The notes beneath the pieces were generated by a model that saw only the letters and a program-made list of their open reading frames with translations, was not told the DNA's origin and searched no databases. A stretch of DNA of 43,556 nucleotides from Candidatus Scatosoma pullicola (GTDB lineage Bacteria > Bacillota > Clostridia > Christensenellales > Borkfalkiaceae), in contig DVGN01000061.1 in NCBI GenBank assembly GCA_018712725.1, positions 1 through 43,556 on the forward strand. The letters are read 5' to 3'. Shown here in pieces: positions 31,676-38,315 of the stretch (positions within the stretch are counted from its first letter, which is position 1; each line of letters begins with the position of its first letter). Made by a program: the position numbers and the translations under genes.

Positions 31676-31718
31676 TCGGTATAAATCGGTATAAAGTCGG
31701 CATAAATCGGTATAATTG
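31676..31718 (+). repeat. Short tandem repeat (TCGGTATAAA)
   Basis: Four imperfect 10-11 bp units, GTCGGTATAAATCGGTATAA then AGTCGGCATAAATCGGTATAA, just upstream of a TATAAT-like box (31732-31737) and the PF06541-type gene. Confidence 0.7.
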
Positions 31719-31749
31719 ATGTCGGTTGAAGTATAATAAGACCGACGCT

Positions 31750-32379
31750 ATGAAAGGGGCAAAAAGGGAAAGAAAAGAGGGGAGATTTTTTTATCTGGTC
31801 ATCATCTTCATGCTGGTGTCCTTTATCGGATGGTGCATGGAGACGATTTATTTTTTGGCGGACCGGCACGATTTTGCGGACAGGGGATTTTTGTCGCTGC
31901 CTCTCTGCCCGATCTACGGCGGCAGCATTCTGGCGGTGTATCTGCTGATCGGCACGCCGACCGGGGGCAGGCTGCGGCCGTTGTTTGCGGCGGCAAAAAG
32001 GCTGTCCGCCTTTCCGCGGGCGGCTGCTTATGTCGGTCTGTATCTTGTCTATTTTGTCCTCGCCGCCCTCATTCCGACGATCGCCGAATTTTTCACGGCG
32101 CTGTTTTTCGATAAGGCGTTCGGCGTGGTCTTATGGGATTACAGCCATCATACCTACGACCTTTTCGGGTATGTCTGTCTGGAAATGACCCTCATCTGGG
32201 GCGCCGTCATCACGGCGGCGATGAGCATCCTCTGGCCGCTTCTGGAAAAGCTGGTCGACCGGATACCGCCGCGGGCGGCAAAAGCCGCGGCGATCCTTTT
32301 TCTCGTTCTGCTCTCCGCCGACTTTCTCGTAAATTTTGCCTATCTTTGCATCGCGGGGAAGCATTTGCTTTTGTATTGA
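31750..32379 (+). CDS. Multi-pass membrane protein, PF06541-type putative ABC permease
   Basis: 209 residues with about five to six hydrophobic segments. The conserved N-terminal pattern FFYLVIIFMLVSFIGWCMET with DRGFLSLPLCPIYGGS, and the later HHTYDLFGYVCLEMTLIWGA, fit the family called putative ABC-transporter type IV (PF06541), of unknown substrate. I choose ATG 31750; the open frame starts at a TTG (31726) just before a TATAAT-like sequence. No clear ribosome site is present, so start choice is uncertain. Confidence 0.78.
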   Translation: MKGAKRERKEGRFFYLVIIFMLVSFIGWCMETIYFLADRHDFADRGFLSLPLCPIYGGSILAVYLLIGTPTGGRLRPLFAAAKRLSAFPRAAAYVGLYLVYFVLAALIPTIAEFFTALFFDKAFGVVLWDYSHHTYDLFGYVCLEMTLIWGAVITAAMSILWPLLEKLVDRIPPRAAKAAAILFLVLLSADFLVNFAYLCIAGKHLLLY

Positions 32380-32525
32380 ATTCGGACTTTTACAGACAAA
32401 ACGCATCGTCTGCGGAAGTCCGAAGGGAGTTTACCCGGGAGTAAATGACCCGAGAAACCCGTAAAGGCGATAATGGAGTGCGCCGCAGATACGCGTTTTG
32501 CCCGAATAAAACAACAGAGCAAAAG

Positions 32526-33059
32526 TTATTGCCGGGTGATATTATATAAGATATCCTCAAGCCGTCCGAAATCGGTGAAGTCGGCTTTCTTTCCGTATGT
32601 TTCCAGAAAGGCGCGCGTCTCCGCGTTTCTCTGCGGCTCGGGAATTTTGCTCTCTTTGGCGTACAGCAGTTTCATCAGAAGTTTATGCCCGGAGGAAAGG
32701 CGCGCATAATCGATGCCGCCGCGCAGGTGAAAGACTTTCAGTTTTGCGCGCAGCGCTTCGGGAACCGCCGTTTCCGCCGCGTTTTGCAGCCGGCTGCGGT
32801 TTTCCCTGTCGTCGGGATCGGCAAGCCCCACCGTGACGACGGCAAAGACGGACGTCTTCTCTGCGCAAATCCGTTTCGCCGTCCGTTTCAGCCCTTTCAG
32901 GCCGCCCGCGTACATCGCGCAGAAACAGACGACTGTATCCGCCTGGGGCAGCTCCCGCGCGTCGTACGGGTACGCCCGTCCGCCCGTCATCTCCGCGAAC
33001 TTCTCGGCATACCGCCGCGCCGTGCCGTAACAGCTTCCGTATACGATCAGCATATCCAT
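32526..33059 (-). CDS. Flavodoxin-domain protein
   Basis: 177 residues. The FMN phosphate-binding loop is at the N-terminus (MLIVYGSCYGTARRYAEKFA; GSCYGTAR), followed by VVCFCAMYAGGLKGLKRTAK and a second loop VVTVGLADPDD. The layout resembles the flavodoxin-domain (HemG/protoporphyrinogen-oxidase-like) group; the substrate is not known. ATG at 33059 follows GGGAGGT. It has its own promoter and a 176-nt structured leader. Confidence 0.85.
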   Translation of the reverse strand: MDMLIVYGSCYGTARRYAEKFAEMTGGRAYPYDARELPQADTVVCFCAMYAGGLKGLKRTAKRICAEKTSVFAVVTVGLADPDDRENRSRLQNAAETAVPEALRAKLKVFHLRGGIDYARLSSGHKLLMKLLYAKESKIPEPQRNAETRAFLETYGKKADFTDFGRLEDILYNITRQ

Positions 33060-33126
33060 GTCCGACCTCCCGTTTCTTGAAATCTGCCCCCAAGGGCGCC
33101 GCCCGCGGCATTTTCCGGAAAGATAA

Positions 33127-33235
33127 TTCCCCCGAAACCTTGCGGCCTCGGGGGAACTACCTATATGATAAGGGGGAAAATGATGAGCTTCTTTTCGCGT
33201 AAATCTCTTCGGAGATATGTCCCCGTTCGATTTAC
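33127..33235 (-). ncRNA. Structured leader ahead of the flavodoxin gene
   Basis: From the predicted start (33235): GUAAAUC (33235-33229) pairs with GAUUUAC (33205-33199), enclosing GGGGA-CAUA-UCUCC. A second hairpin (33156-33127) is a 13-bp stem UUCCCCCGA... with a GCAA tetraloop. No terminator U-run follows the second hairpin. I recognise no riboswitch class. It could be a cis-regulatory leader or a small RNA. Confidence 0.5.
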
Positions 33236-33241
33236 AACCAT

Positions 33242-33270
33242 ATTGTACTATATTCCGACAAAAAAGTAAA
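33242..33270 (-). promoter_or_regulatory. Promoter for the flavodoxin leader
   Basis: TTTACT (33270-33265), 17-nt spacer, TACAAT (33247-33242). The predicted start at 33235 coincides with the base of the first hairpin. Confidence 0.6.
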
Positions 33271-33372
33271 TACTTTTTTCAAACTTTTTCAAAAATTTTT
33301 ATAACCGCCTGTTTTGCGCAAAAAATGTTCGTATATAACATTTTCACAATATTTTCACATTTATAAAATGTT

Positions 33373-33394
33373 AATTGACAAATATCTGTCAATT
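33373..33394. promoter_or_regulatory. Perfect inverted repeat, possible operator
   Basis: AATTGACA (33373-33380), AATATC, TGTCAATT (33387-33394): 8-bp arms in an AT-rich stretch between spmB and the flavodoxin promoter. Each arm contains a -35-like TTGACA. No matching -10 is convincing. Confidence 0.45.
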
Positions 33395-33536
33395 ACAGAC
33401 AAAACGCCCCGCGGGACGGACCTTCGGGGGGCAGGAAGAGGCGGAACGGGACAAAGGGAGCGGGGAGCGGGACGGACGGAAAAAAGCCGTGTAAATCCGG
33501 GGCGTCCGCGACGGAACGGCCGGGGGCGGCGGTCGG

Positions 33537-34049
33537 TTACAGGATCTTGCAGAGGGCGCAGCAGAGGACGACGGAGGCGAAGTAGGAGAAGAGGGAGATG
33601 AGGAGGGCGGCGGTGAACTTTTTGCGCTTGGTGCGGGAGAAGTACACGGCGCCGATGTAGAAGACCGTTTCGGAAGAGCCGTAGGCGGCGCAGGCGCAGC
33701 GGGCAATATAGCTGTCGGCGCCGTAGCGGGAGAGGATGTCGGAGAGCAGGGCGGTGGAGCCGCTGCCCGAAAGGGGTTTGACCAGGACGAGAGGTCCGAT
33801 CTCGGCGGGGATGCCCAGGGCGCGGAAGAGGGGGGAGAGGAGGCGGAGGAGTTTTTCGTCCAGACCGGAGACGGTAAAGAGAGAGGTGAGCATGAGGACG
33901 GCGGCGAGATAGGGAAAGACGGAGAGGACGAGGGGAAACGCCTCTTTGACTCCTTCGGTAAAGCTGTCGTAGACGCGCATTTTGCGGGCGGCGGCAAAGA
34001 GGAAGGTGGCGAGGAAGAGAAGGGGGATGATCAGTGCGAATACCTTCAT
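33537..34049 (-). CDS. spmB: Spore maturation protein B
   Basis: 170 residues with four or more hydrophobic segments. In Bacillus, SpmA and SpmB are needed for full dehydration of the spore core. Family features: DSFTEGVKEAFPLVLSVFPYL (N-terminal nucleoside-recognition, Gate-like domain), PEIGPLVLVKPLSGSGS-type sequence (seen as EIGPLVLVKPLSGSGSTALL), and AYGSSETVFYIGAVYF. The ATG at 34049 overlaps the spmA stop (ATGA type), so the two are translationally coupled. Confidence 0.93.
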   Translation of the reverse strand: MKVFALIIPLLFLATFLFAAARKMRVYDSFTEGVKEAFPLVLSVFPYLAAVLMLTSLFTVSGLDEKLLRLLSPLFRALGIPAEIGPLVLVKPLSGSGSTALLSDILSRYGADSYIARCACAAYGSSETVFYIGAVYFSRTKRKKFTAALLISLFSYFASVVLCCALCKIL

Positions 34050-34696
34050 ATTTGCTTCCCTTTTGCCGTGACGATGGGGGCAGGGCTGCGACGAGCGGCG
34101 GATTTGGCGGTTCTGTCGAATTTTATCCCGGACGGGTGCGCCTTTTTTTCGCGGACGAAAAGGCGGGTGAGGAGGACGCCGAGCAGGGTGGAAAACGCCG
34201 TCGTGAGCAAGGTGGGGAGGAGGATGTCGGCGGCGGAAGCGCTGCCCCCCGCGATGCGCATGGCGATGACGGACGTGGGGATGAGTTGCAGGGAAGTGGC
34301 GTTGACGACGAAGAGCATGGAAGAGGAATAGAGGGGACGGCTGCCCCGCTGTTCGAGAAGTTCCGCGGCGCGGATGCCGTAGGGGGTGGCGGCGGAGCCG
34401 ATGCCCAGCAGGTTTGCCGATAAGTTCATGCCGATCGCGGAGAGGGTCTCTTCGTCGTCCGTCTTGAAGAGCCGGCGGGAAAGGGGGCGTAAAAGCCGGG
34501 AGATGCCGCGGGTGACGCCGCTCTCCTCCCAAAGCCGCATAAGCCCCAGCCAGACGGCGTAGGAGGCGAGCAGGGAAGCGCTGAGCACGGCGGCGCGGCT
34601 CGCCCCGTCCAGCAGGGCGGGGAGAAAGGCGGCGGGGTCCGAAAGGAGCAGCACGGCGCCGGAGAGCAGAAAGAGGAGGAGGTAGAGGGCGTTCAT
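34046..34696 (-). CDS. spmA: Spore maturation protein A
   Basis: 216 residues, multi-pass membrane protein. Family signature NLSANLLGIGSAATPYGIRA (about 92-111), then MLFVVNATSLQLIPTSVIAM. Acts with SpmB in spore-core dehydration. The C-terminal ~15 residues (RRSPAPIVTAKGKQI) are encoded over a type C repeat (34077-34102), which suggests that a repeat has supplied the tail. The ATG at 34696 lies only about 7 nt past a -10-like sequence, with AGGGG almost touching it, so the start is slightly uncertain. Confidence 0.92.
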   Translation of the reverse strand: MNALYLLLFLLSGAVLLLSDPAAFLPALLDGASRAAVLSASLLASYAVWLGLMRLWEESGVTRGISRLLRPLSRRLFKTDDEETLSAIGMNLSANLLGIGSAATPYGIRAAELLEQRGSRPLYSSSMLFVVNATSLQLIPTSVIAMRIAGGSASAADILLPTLLTTAFSTLLGVLLTRLFVREKKAHPSGIKFDRTAKSAARRSPAPIVTAKGKQI

Positions 34697-34702
34697 GCCC
34701 CT

Positions 34703-34732
34703 ATTATATGAAAGGGCTTTGTTGTTTTATTC
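34703..34732 (-). promoter_or_regulatory. Possible mother-cell (sigma-E type) promoter for spmAB
   Basis: GAATAAA (34732-34726), 15-nt spacer, CATATAAT (34710-34703). This resembles sigma-E/K spacing and -10 form; spmA-spmB are sigma-E dependent in Bacillus. The predicted start nearly coincides with the ATG. Confidence 0.45.
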
Positions 34733-34796
34733 GGGGGAAACGCGTATCTACGTCGCAATACATTGTCGGGCTTGCGTTTTTGCTCCCTTTTCCCGC

Positions 34797-34962
34797 CTTA
34801 TGGTAAGGGGGTGTCGCACCCACCCATCATGCCTCCCCTTATGGTAAGGAGAGGTGGCGCGCACCTCTTATGCCTCCCCTTATGGTAAGGGGAGGTGGTG
34901 CGTAGCATCGGAGGGGATAAGAAAGCCGGATTTCGATACAGCAAATCGAAACGCCGAAAATC
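34797..34962 (+). repeat. Type 2 repeat array with linker
   Basis: Three left arms (around 34797, 34831 and 34872; the last is intact), right part with stem GGTGC-GTA-GCATC and GGAGGGGATAAGA, then the linker TTTCGATACAGCAAATCGAAA, leading into structured element copy C. Confidence 0.78.
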
Positions 34963-35153
34963 AATCCGCAAAAAGGGCGTCACTTGTTATGCACTTTTTG
35001 CCCTTGTAAAAAACGGAAACAAGGTGAAACGAGCCGCAGGCGAGAGAGGAAAGAAACCGGCAGTCAGCCGTACGGCGTGTCGCCGGTTTCTGTCCTGTAT
35101 AATCTTTCCGCAGAATCATCGTTACATTTTTTTTCGCGAAAAAATGTAACGAA
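34963..35153 (+). repeat. Structured repeat element, copy C
   Basis: Same head and nearly the same core as copy A, with differences confined to stems and loops: GCC-GCA-GGC where A has GCGGC-AAT-GCCGC; inner stem GCCG-TA-CGGC; full ACCGGC...GCCGGT closing with TTTC; tail hairpin CGTTACATTTTTT...AAAAAATGTAACG (35120-35151). Followed at once by a type 1 repeat. Confidence 0.8.
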
Positions 35154-35160
35154 CCTCCTT

Positions 35161-35213
35161 ACAATCCCTCAGTCAGCTATGCTGACAGCTCCCTTTGCAC
35201 AAGGGAGCCATGG
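35161..35213 (+). repeat. Type 1 palindromic repeat
   Basis: ACAATCCCTCAGTCAGC-TAT-GCTGACAGCTCCC...GGGAGCCATGG, 20 nt before the stop of the next minus-strand gene. Confidence 0.82.
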
Positions 35214-35232
35214 TGGGGGCCGTCTGCCCGCG

Positions 35233-35685
35233 CTATTTTTTCGCTTCCGCAAATTCCAGAAGGGTGCCGGACGTCCGATAATTTTTTGCGGGCGGTACTT
35301 TTTCGAAGTCCGTATTCAGCTGAAAGGCGCGGTATTTTTCCTGCCGCCCAGCTTCCTCTTTCCGAAGGTCGGGATTCTGCCGCATACAGAGGTCCAATAT
35401 CTTGAAAAACACGTCGAACGCGTTTTCGTCCGTGTGGCTCTCGTACAGCAGCACTTCCGTCCAATGATGGCTGCGCGTCTCCTGAACGCTCTTTTTGAAA
35501 TACGCCCGCACGCAGGCGTCGAACGGGGCGGAACGGATGACGGACTTCTCCCGCCCGCCGAACAGTTCCGCCAGACATTTTTCGTACCCGCTTATATACA
35601 GCATCAACTGCCGGAAGGACTTTCTTTCCAGATACAGGGGGTATTTCTCTTCGAGTTCTTTCAGCATTTCAAAACACGTTTTCAT
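35233..35685 (-). CDS. Protein of unknown function
   Basis: 150 residues. Predominantly helical and charged (MKTCFEMLKELEEKYPLYLE; RKSFRQLMLYISGYEKCLAE; DAFDVFFKILDLCMRQNPDL-like), no signal or membrane segment. I do not recognise a family. ATG at 35685 follows AAGGAGG and a good promoter is upstream; the much longer open frame that continues to 36951 is a shadow of the cysteine desulfurase gene. Confidence 0.7.
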   Translation of the reverse strand: MKTCFEMLKELEEKYPLYLERKSFRQLMLYISGYEKCLAELFGGREKSVIRSAPFDACVRAYFKKSVQETRSHHWTEVLLYESHTDENAFDVFFKILDLCMRQNPDLRKEEAGRQEKYRAFQLNTDFEKVPPAKNYRTSGTLLEFAEAKK

Positions 35686-35748
35686 GCGTTGTCCTCCTTG
35701 AAAAGCGGGAGCGCGGGGCGCGGACTTTGCCGCCGGTTCCGCTCTTTT

Positions 35749-35777
35749 ATTATACACCTTTTTTCCGGCGAAGGCAA
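35749..35777 (-). promoter_or_regulatory. Promoter of the 150-residue protein
   Basis: TTGCCT (35777-35772), 17-nt spacer, TATAAT (35754-35749). Confidence 0.75.
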
Positions 35778-35901
35778 GCGCGGAAGCGGAGACGCGGCGC
35801 ATTTGCCGCCTGTCCGCCGCGTATTTTGCGGCGTGTTCCGCGATCCGGTTTGCGATCCGCCCCGCGGTCTGTCCTGCGGCGGATAAATTGCGGGCAAGGG
35901 C

Positions 35902-35930
35902 TTGACAGATGCGCCCGGACGCGGTATAAT
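35902..35930 (+). promoter_or_regulatory. Consensus promoter of the cysteine desulfurase
   Basis: TTGACA (35902-35907), 17-nt spacer, TATAAT (35925-35930), perfect consensus; about 18 nt of leader before the ATG at 35956. Confidence 0.9.
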
Positions 35931-35955
35931 GGAAGGGTAAACGCGGGAGGGGCGT

Positions 35956-37089
35956 ATGTTGTATTTCGATTATGCGGCGACGACGCCGCTCGACGGCGAA
36001 GTTCTGGAAAAGATGCTGCCGCTGCTCAAAGAAAATTTCGGGAATCCCGATTCCCTGCACGCTTACGGGCGCGCCGCCATGCGCGCCGTGGACGAAGCGC
36101 GCGATCTGTTTGCTTCCCTCATCGGCGCAAAGCCGGAGGAAATTTATTTCACTTCGGGCGGGACGGAGGCGGATAATTGGGCGATCCTTTGCGGAGCGCG
36201 CGCGCAGGCGAAAGCCGGCAAACCCCGCGTCCTCATTTCCGCAATCGAACACCACGCCGCCCTTTCCGCCGCCGAAAGGCTGGAAAAAGAGGGCTTTCCC
36301 GTGGCGTATCTGCCCGTAAACGAATGGGGCAGGGTTGAGGTGAGCGCTCTGAAAGAGGCGCTTTCGCCCGACGTGGGGTTGGTCGCCGTGATGGCGGCGA
36401 ACAACGAGACGGGGGCGGTGCAGCCCTTCCGGGAGTGCGCGCGGCTCGCCCGCGAAAACGGGAGCCTGTTCTTTACGGACGCCGTACAGGCGGCGCCCTA
36501 TATGCCCGTGGACGCGAGCGATTGGGGGGCGGACATGATCGCCTTTTCCGCACACAAATTTTTCGGGCCCAAGGGGGCGGGAGCGCTGTATATCCGCCGC
36601 GGCGTACAGATTCCCCCTCTGATTTCGGGCGGGGAACAGGAACGGGGACTGCGGGGCGGGACGCGGAACGTCGCCGCGATCGCGGGGCTCTCGGCGGCGT
36701 ATCGGAAGGCGGCGAAGGAGCGGGAGGAGAACAACGCGCATATCCGCGCCGTGTCGGCTGCCTTTTTGTCCGAGCTTGCCGCGCGCTGTCCGCAGGCGAA
36801 GCGGAACGGGGCGGGGGAACTTCTGCCCGGCATCGTCAATCTGACTTTCCCGGACGTGGACAACGCGGCGTTTCTGACCGCCATGGACCTGCACGGCGCC
36901 GCGGTGAGCGCGGGGGCGGCCTGCGCGGCTTCGTCCGTCAGACCCAGCCATGTTCTTCTGGCGATGGGGCTGAGCGAAAGGGAAGCGGGGAGTTCGGTGC
37001 GATTTTCCTTCGGGCGGGACAACACCGTCGAAGAGGGGATCGCGGGGGCGCGGCTCGCCGCGGAGGTGTACGAAAAAATACGAAGATAA
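35956..37089 (+). CDS. Cysteine desulfurase (NifS/IscS family)
   Basis: 377 residues. PLP enzyme that takes sulfur from cysteine to form a persulfide, for iron-sulfur clusters or tRNA thiolation. Seen: FDYAATTPLDGEV at the N-terminus, SGGTEADNWAI, the histidine of SAIEHHAAL, the cofactor aspartate in FFTDAVQAAP, PLP lysine K201 in FSAHKFFGPKG, and the catalytic cysteine C323 in SAGAACAASSVRPS. The short active-site loop is of the NifS/IscS type. ATG at 35956 after GGGAGGGG. No iscU, mnmA or regulator lies next to it, so the downstream pathway is open. Confidence 0.95.
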   Translation: MLYFDYAATTPLDGEVLEKMLPLLKENFGNPDSLHAYGRAAMRAVDEARDLFASLIGAKPEEIYFTSGGTEADNWAILCGARAQAKAGKPRVLISAIEHHAALSAAERLEKEGFPVAYLPVNEWGRVEVSALKEALSPDVGLVAVMAANNETGAVQPFRECARLARENGSLFFTDAVQAAPYMPVDASDWGADMIAFSAHKFFGPKGAGALYIRRGVQIPPLISGGEQERGLRGGTRNVAAIAGLSAAYRKAAKEREENNAHIRAVSAAFLSELAARCPQAKRNGAGELLPGIVNLTFPDVDNAAFLTAMDLHGAAVSAGAACAASSVRPSHVLLAMGLSEREAGSSVRFSFGRDNTVEEGIAGARLAAEVYEKIRR

Positions 37090-37181
37090 ATTTTCGGGGA
37101 GAACGGCGGGAGGGGGGACGTCGGAATTTTTGGAGATAAATGATAGAAAAAACGGACAAAAATTGATGGGAGGAAAGAAAA

Positions 37182-38108
37182 TTGAAGAAGAAAACGGGAT
37201 GTATATTGTTAAGTTGCATTATGGCGCTGGTATGTGCACTGTTTTCAGGGTGCGGCTTTTTTTCAGATCGGGAAGGTTTGGAGTATGAAAGCGACGGACT
37301 GTTTCACTATTACGGAGGGGAAAAAAGTTATATCATAATCGGAGAAGAAGAAAATCTGCCGGAAATGGTGTATGTGCCGTCGCATTATCAAGGCAAAGAG
37401 ATCGTGAGCTATAATACTCGGTATACTCCGCCTTCTACGATTGGGGGCGGACATGAGAGGTATTATCATCTGTATTTGGACGATGTAAAAAGAGTTTATT
37501 TTCCTTATAACTGTGATGCGGATTATTTTGATTGGTCGCAGCCGATAGGATCAAAAAGTTTAACGCAGCAGTTTTATACTTCGGATGGTTTTGGATTGTG
37601 GAGTTTTATCAGCAGAGCCGATGATTTATATTTTTTGTCCAATGCTGAAATTGTATCAGGCGATTTTTTTGTCAGAGAAAAGTTGTATAATAAATGTCTA
37701 GAGGAAATTTCTGAGTTTATGGAGGATGATCATAATGCAAAGTTTTTCACTTTTAAGGAAGGAAAATATAGATGTATGATACGGCAAGAGTATCGGAGAA
37801 ATAATGAATATATAGGATGCTTTGAATTTCAGTTACAAGTGACCAACACATCATATCTATTCAATTATGAAGGAGCACCAAACGACGGATATTTCTTTAT
37901 CAATGATTTCGGATACGGCGGAAAAATAGAAAATACGCCGTACGAGCCGAAGAGAGAGGGATATACGTTCGGCGGATGGTATAAGGAGCCGGAGTGCATC
38001 AACGCCTGGAATTTTGACGAAGACAAATTGCCGGAAGCGAAACAGGACGAAGAGGGCAATGCGGAATTCGTCGAAACCAAATTATATGCCAAATGGGTTC
38101 CGGCGTAA
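37182..38108 (+). CDS. Lipoprotein with C-terminal InlB-type (Listeria-Bacteroides) repeat
   Basis: 308 residues, starting at a TTG (37182) with GGGAGG 8 nt upstream. Lipoprotein signal MKKKTGCILLSCIMALVCAL and lipobox FSGC. The middle ~220 residues have no family I recognise. The end (PYEPKREGYTFGGWYKEPEC to ETKLYAKWV) is a single InlB B-repeat of the Flg_new kind found in surface proteins. The gene body is clearly more AT-rich than the neighbours (for example 37660-37860), which hints at transfer. Next to the large leucine-rich-repeat lipoprotein, so both may be surface proteins. Confidence 0.75.
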   Translation: MKKKTGCILLSCIMALVCALFSGCGFFSDREGLEYESDGLFHYYGGEKSYIIIGEEENLPEMVYVPSHYQGKEIVSYNTRYTPPSTIGGGHERYYHLYLDDVKRVYFPYNCDADYFDWSQPIGSKSLTQQFYTSDGFGLWSFISRADDLYFLSNAEIVSGDFFVREKLYNKCLEEISEFMEDDHNAKFFTFKEGKYRCMIRQEYRRNNEYIGCFEFQLQVTNTSYLFNYEGAPNDGYFFINDFGYGGKIENTPYEPKREGYTFGGWYKEPECINAWNFDEDKLPEAKQDEEGNAEFVETKLYAKWVPA

Positions 38109-38164
38109 GAAGGGAGATTGCCGGGCGAAGCCGTGCGGAAGTCCGGCGGCGAAAAGGCGGATTG

Positions 38165-38315
38165 GATTTGATTGACGGATTACGGGGGCAGGGCGCCGTC
38201 GGAGTTCCGGAAAAGGAGAAGCGGATATGAAAGTCAAAATTTTCAAAAAAGTATTGGGTGCGCTGTGCCTGACGATCGCGCTTTCGGGCGCGTTTGCCTT
38301 TACCGCCTGCGGAGG
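38165..38315 (+). repeat. Signal-peptide cassette duplication, copy 1
   Basis: About 150 bp matching 42740-42890 at a constant offset of 4575 bp with few differences: the end of an LRR-gene-like tail (GATTTGATTGA), the short gap, the ribosome site and the codons of the signal peptide up to the lipobox Cys-Gly-Gly. Confidence 0.9.

Noticed and set aside
33181-33240. Hammerhead ribozyme or 6S RNA in the 33.1-33.4 kb gap
   Set aside because: The CUGAUGA/GAAA core and the long bulged 6S fold are not present.
36325-36350. GGGGCAGGGTTGAGG inside the cysteine desulfurase as another type C repeat
   Set aside because: It is in frame within a conserved-length enzyme (WGRVEVS) and only the core matches; probably chance in GC-rich coding.
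35233-36951. 572-residue open frame on the minus strand
   Set aside because: Its upstream two thirds are the reverse complement of the cysteine desulfurase gene; only the last 150 residues, after a good ribosome site, are a real gene.
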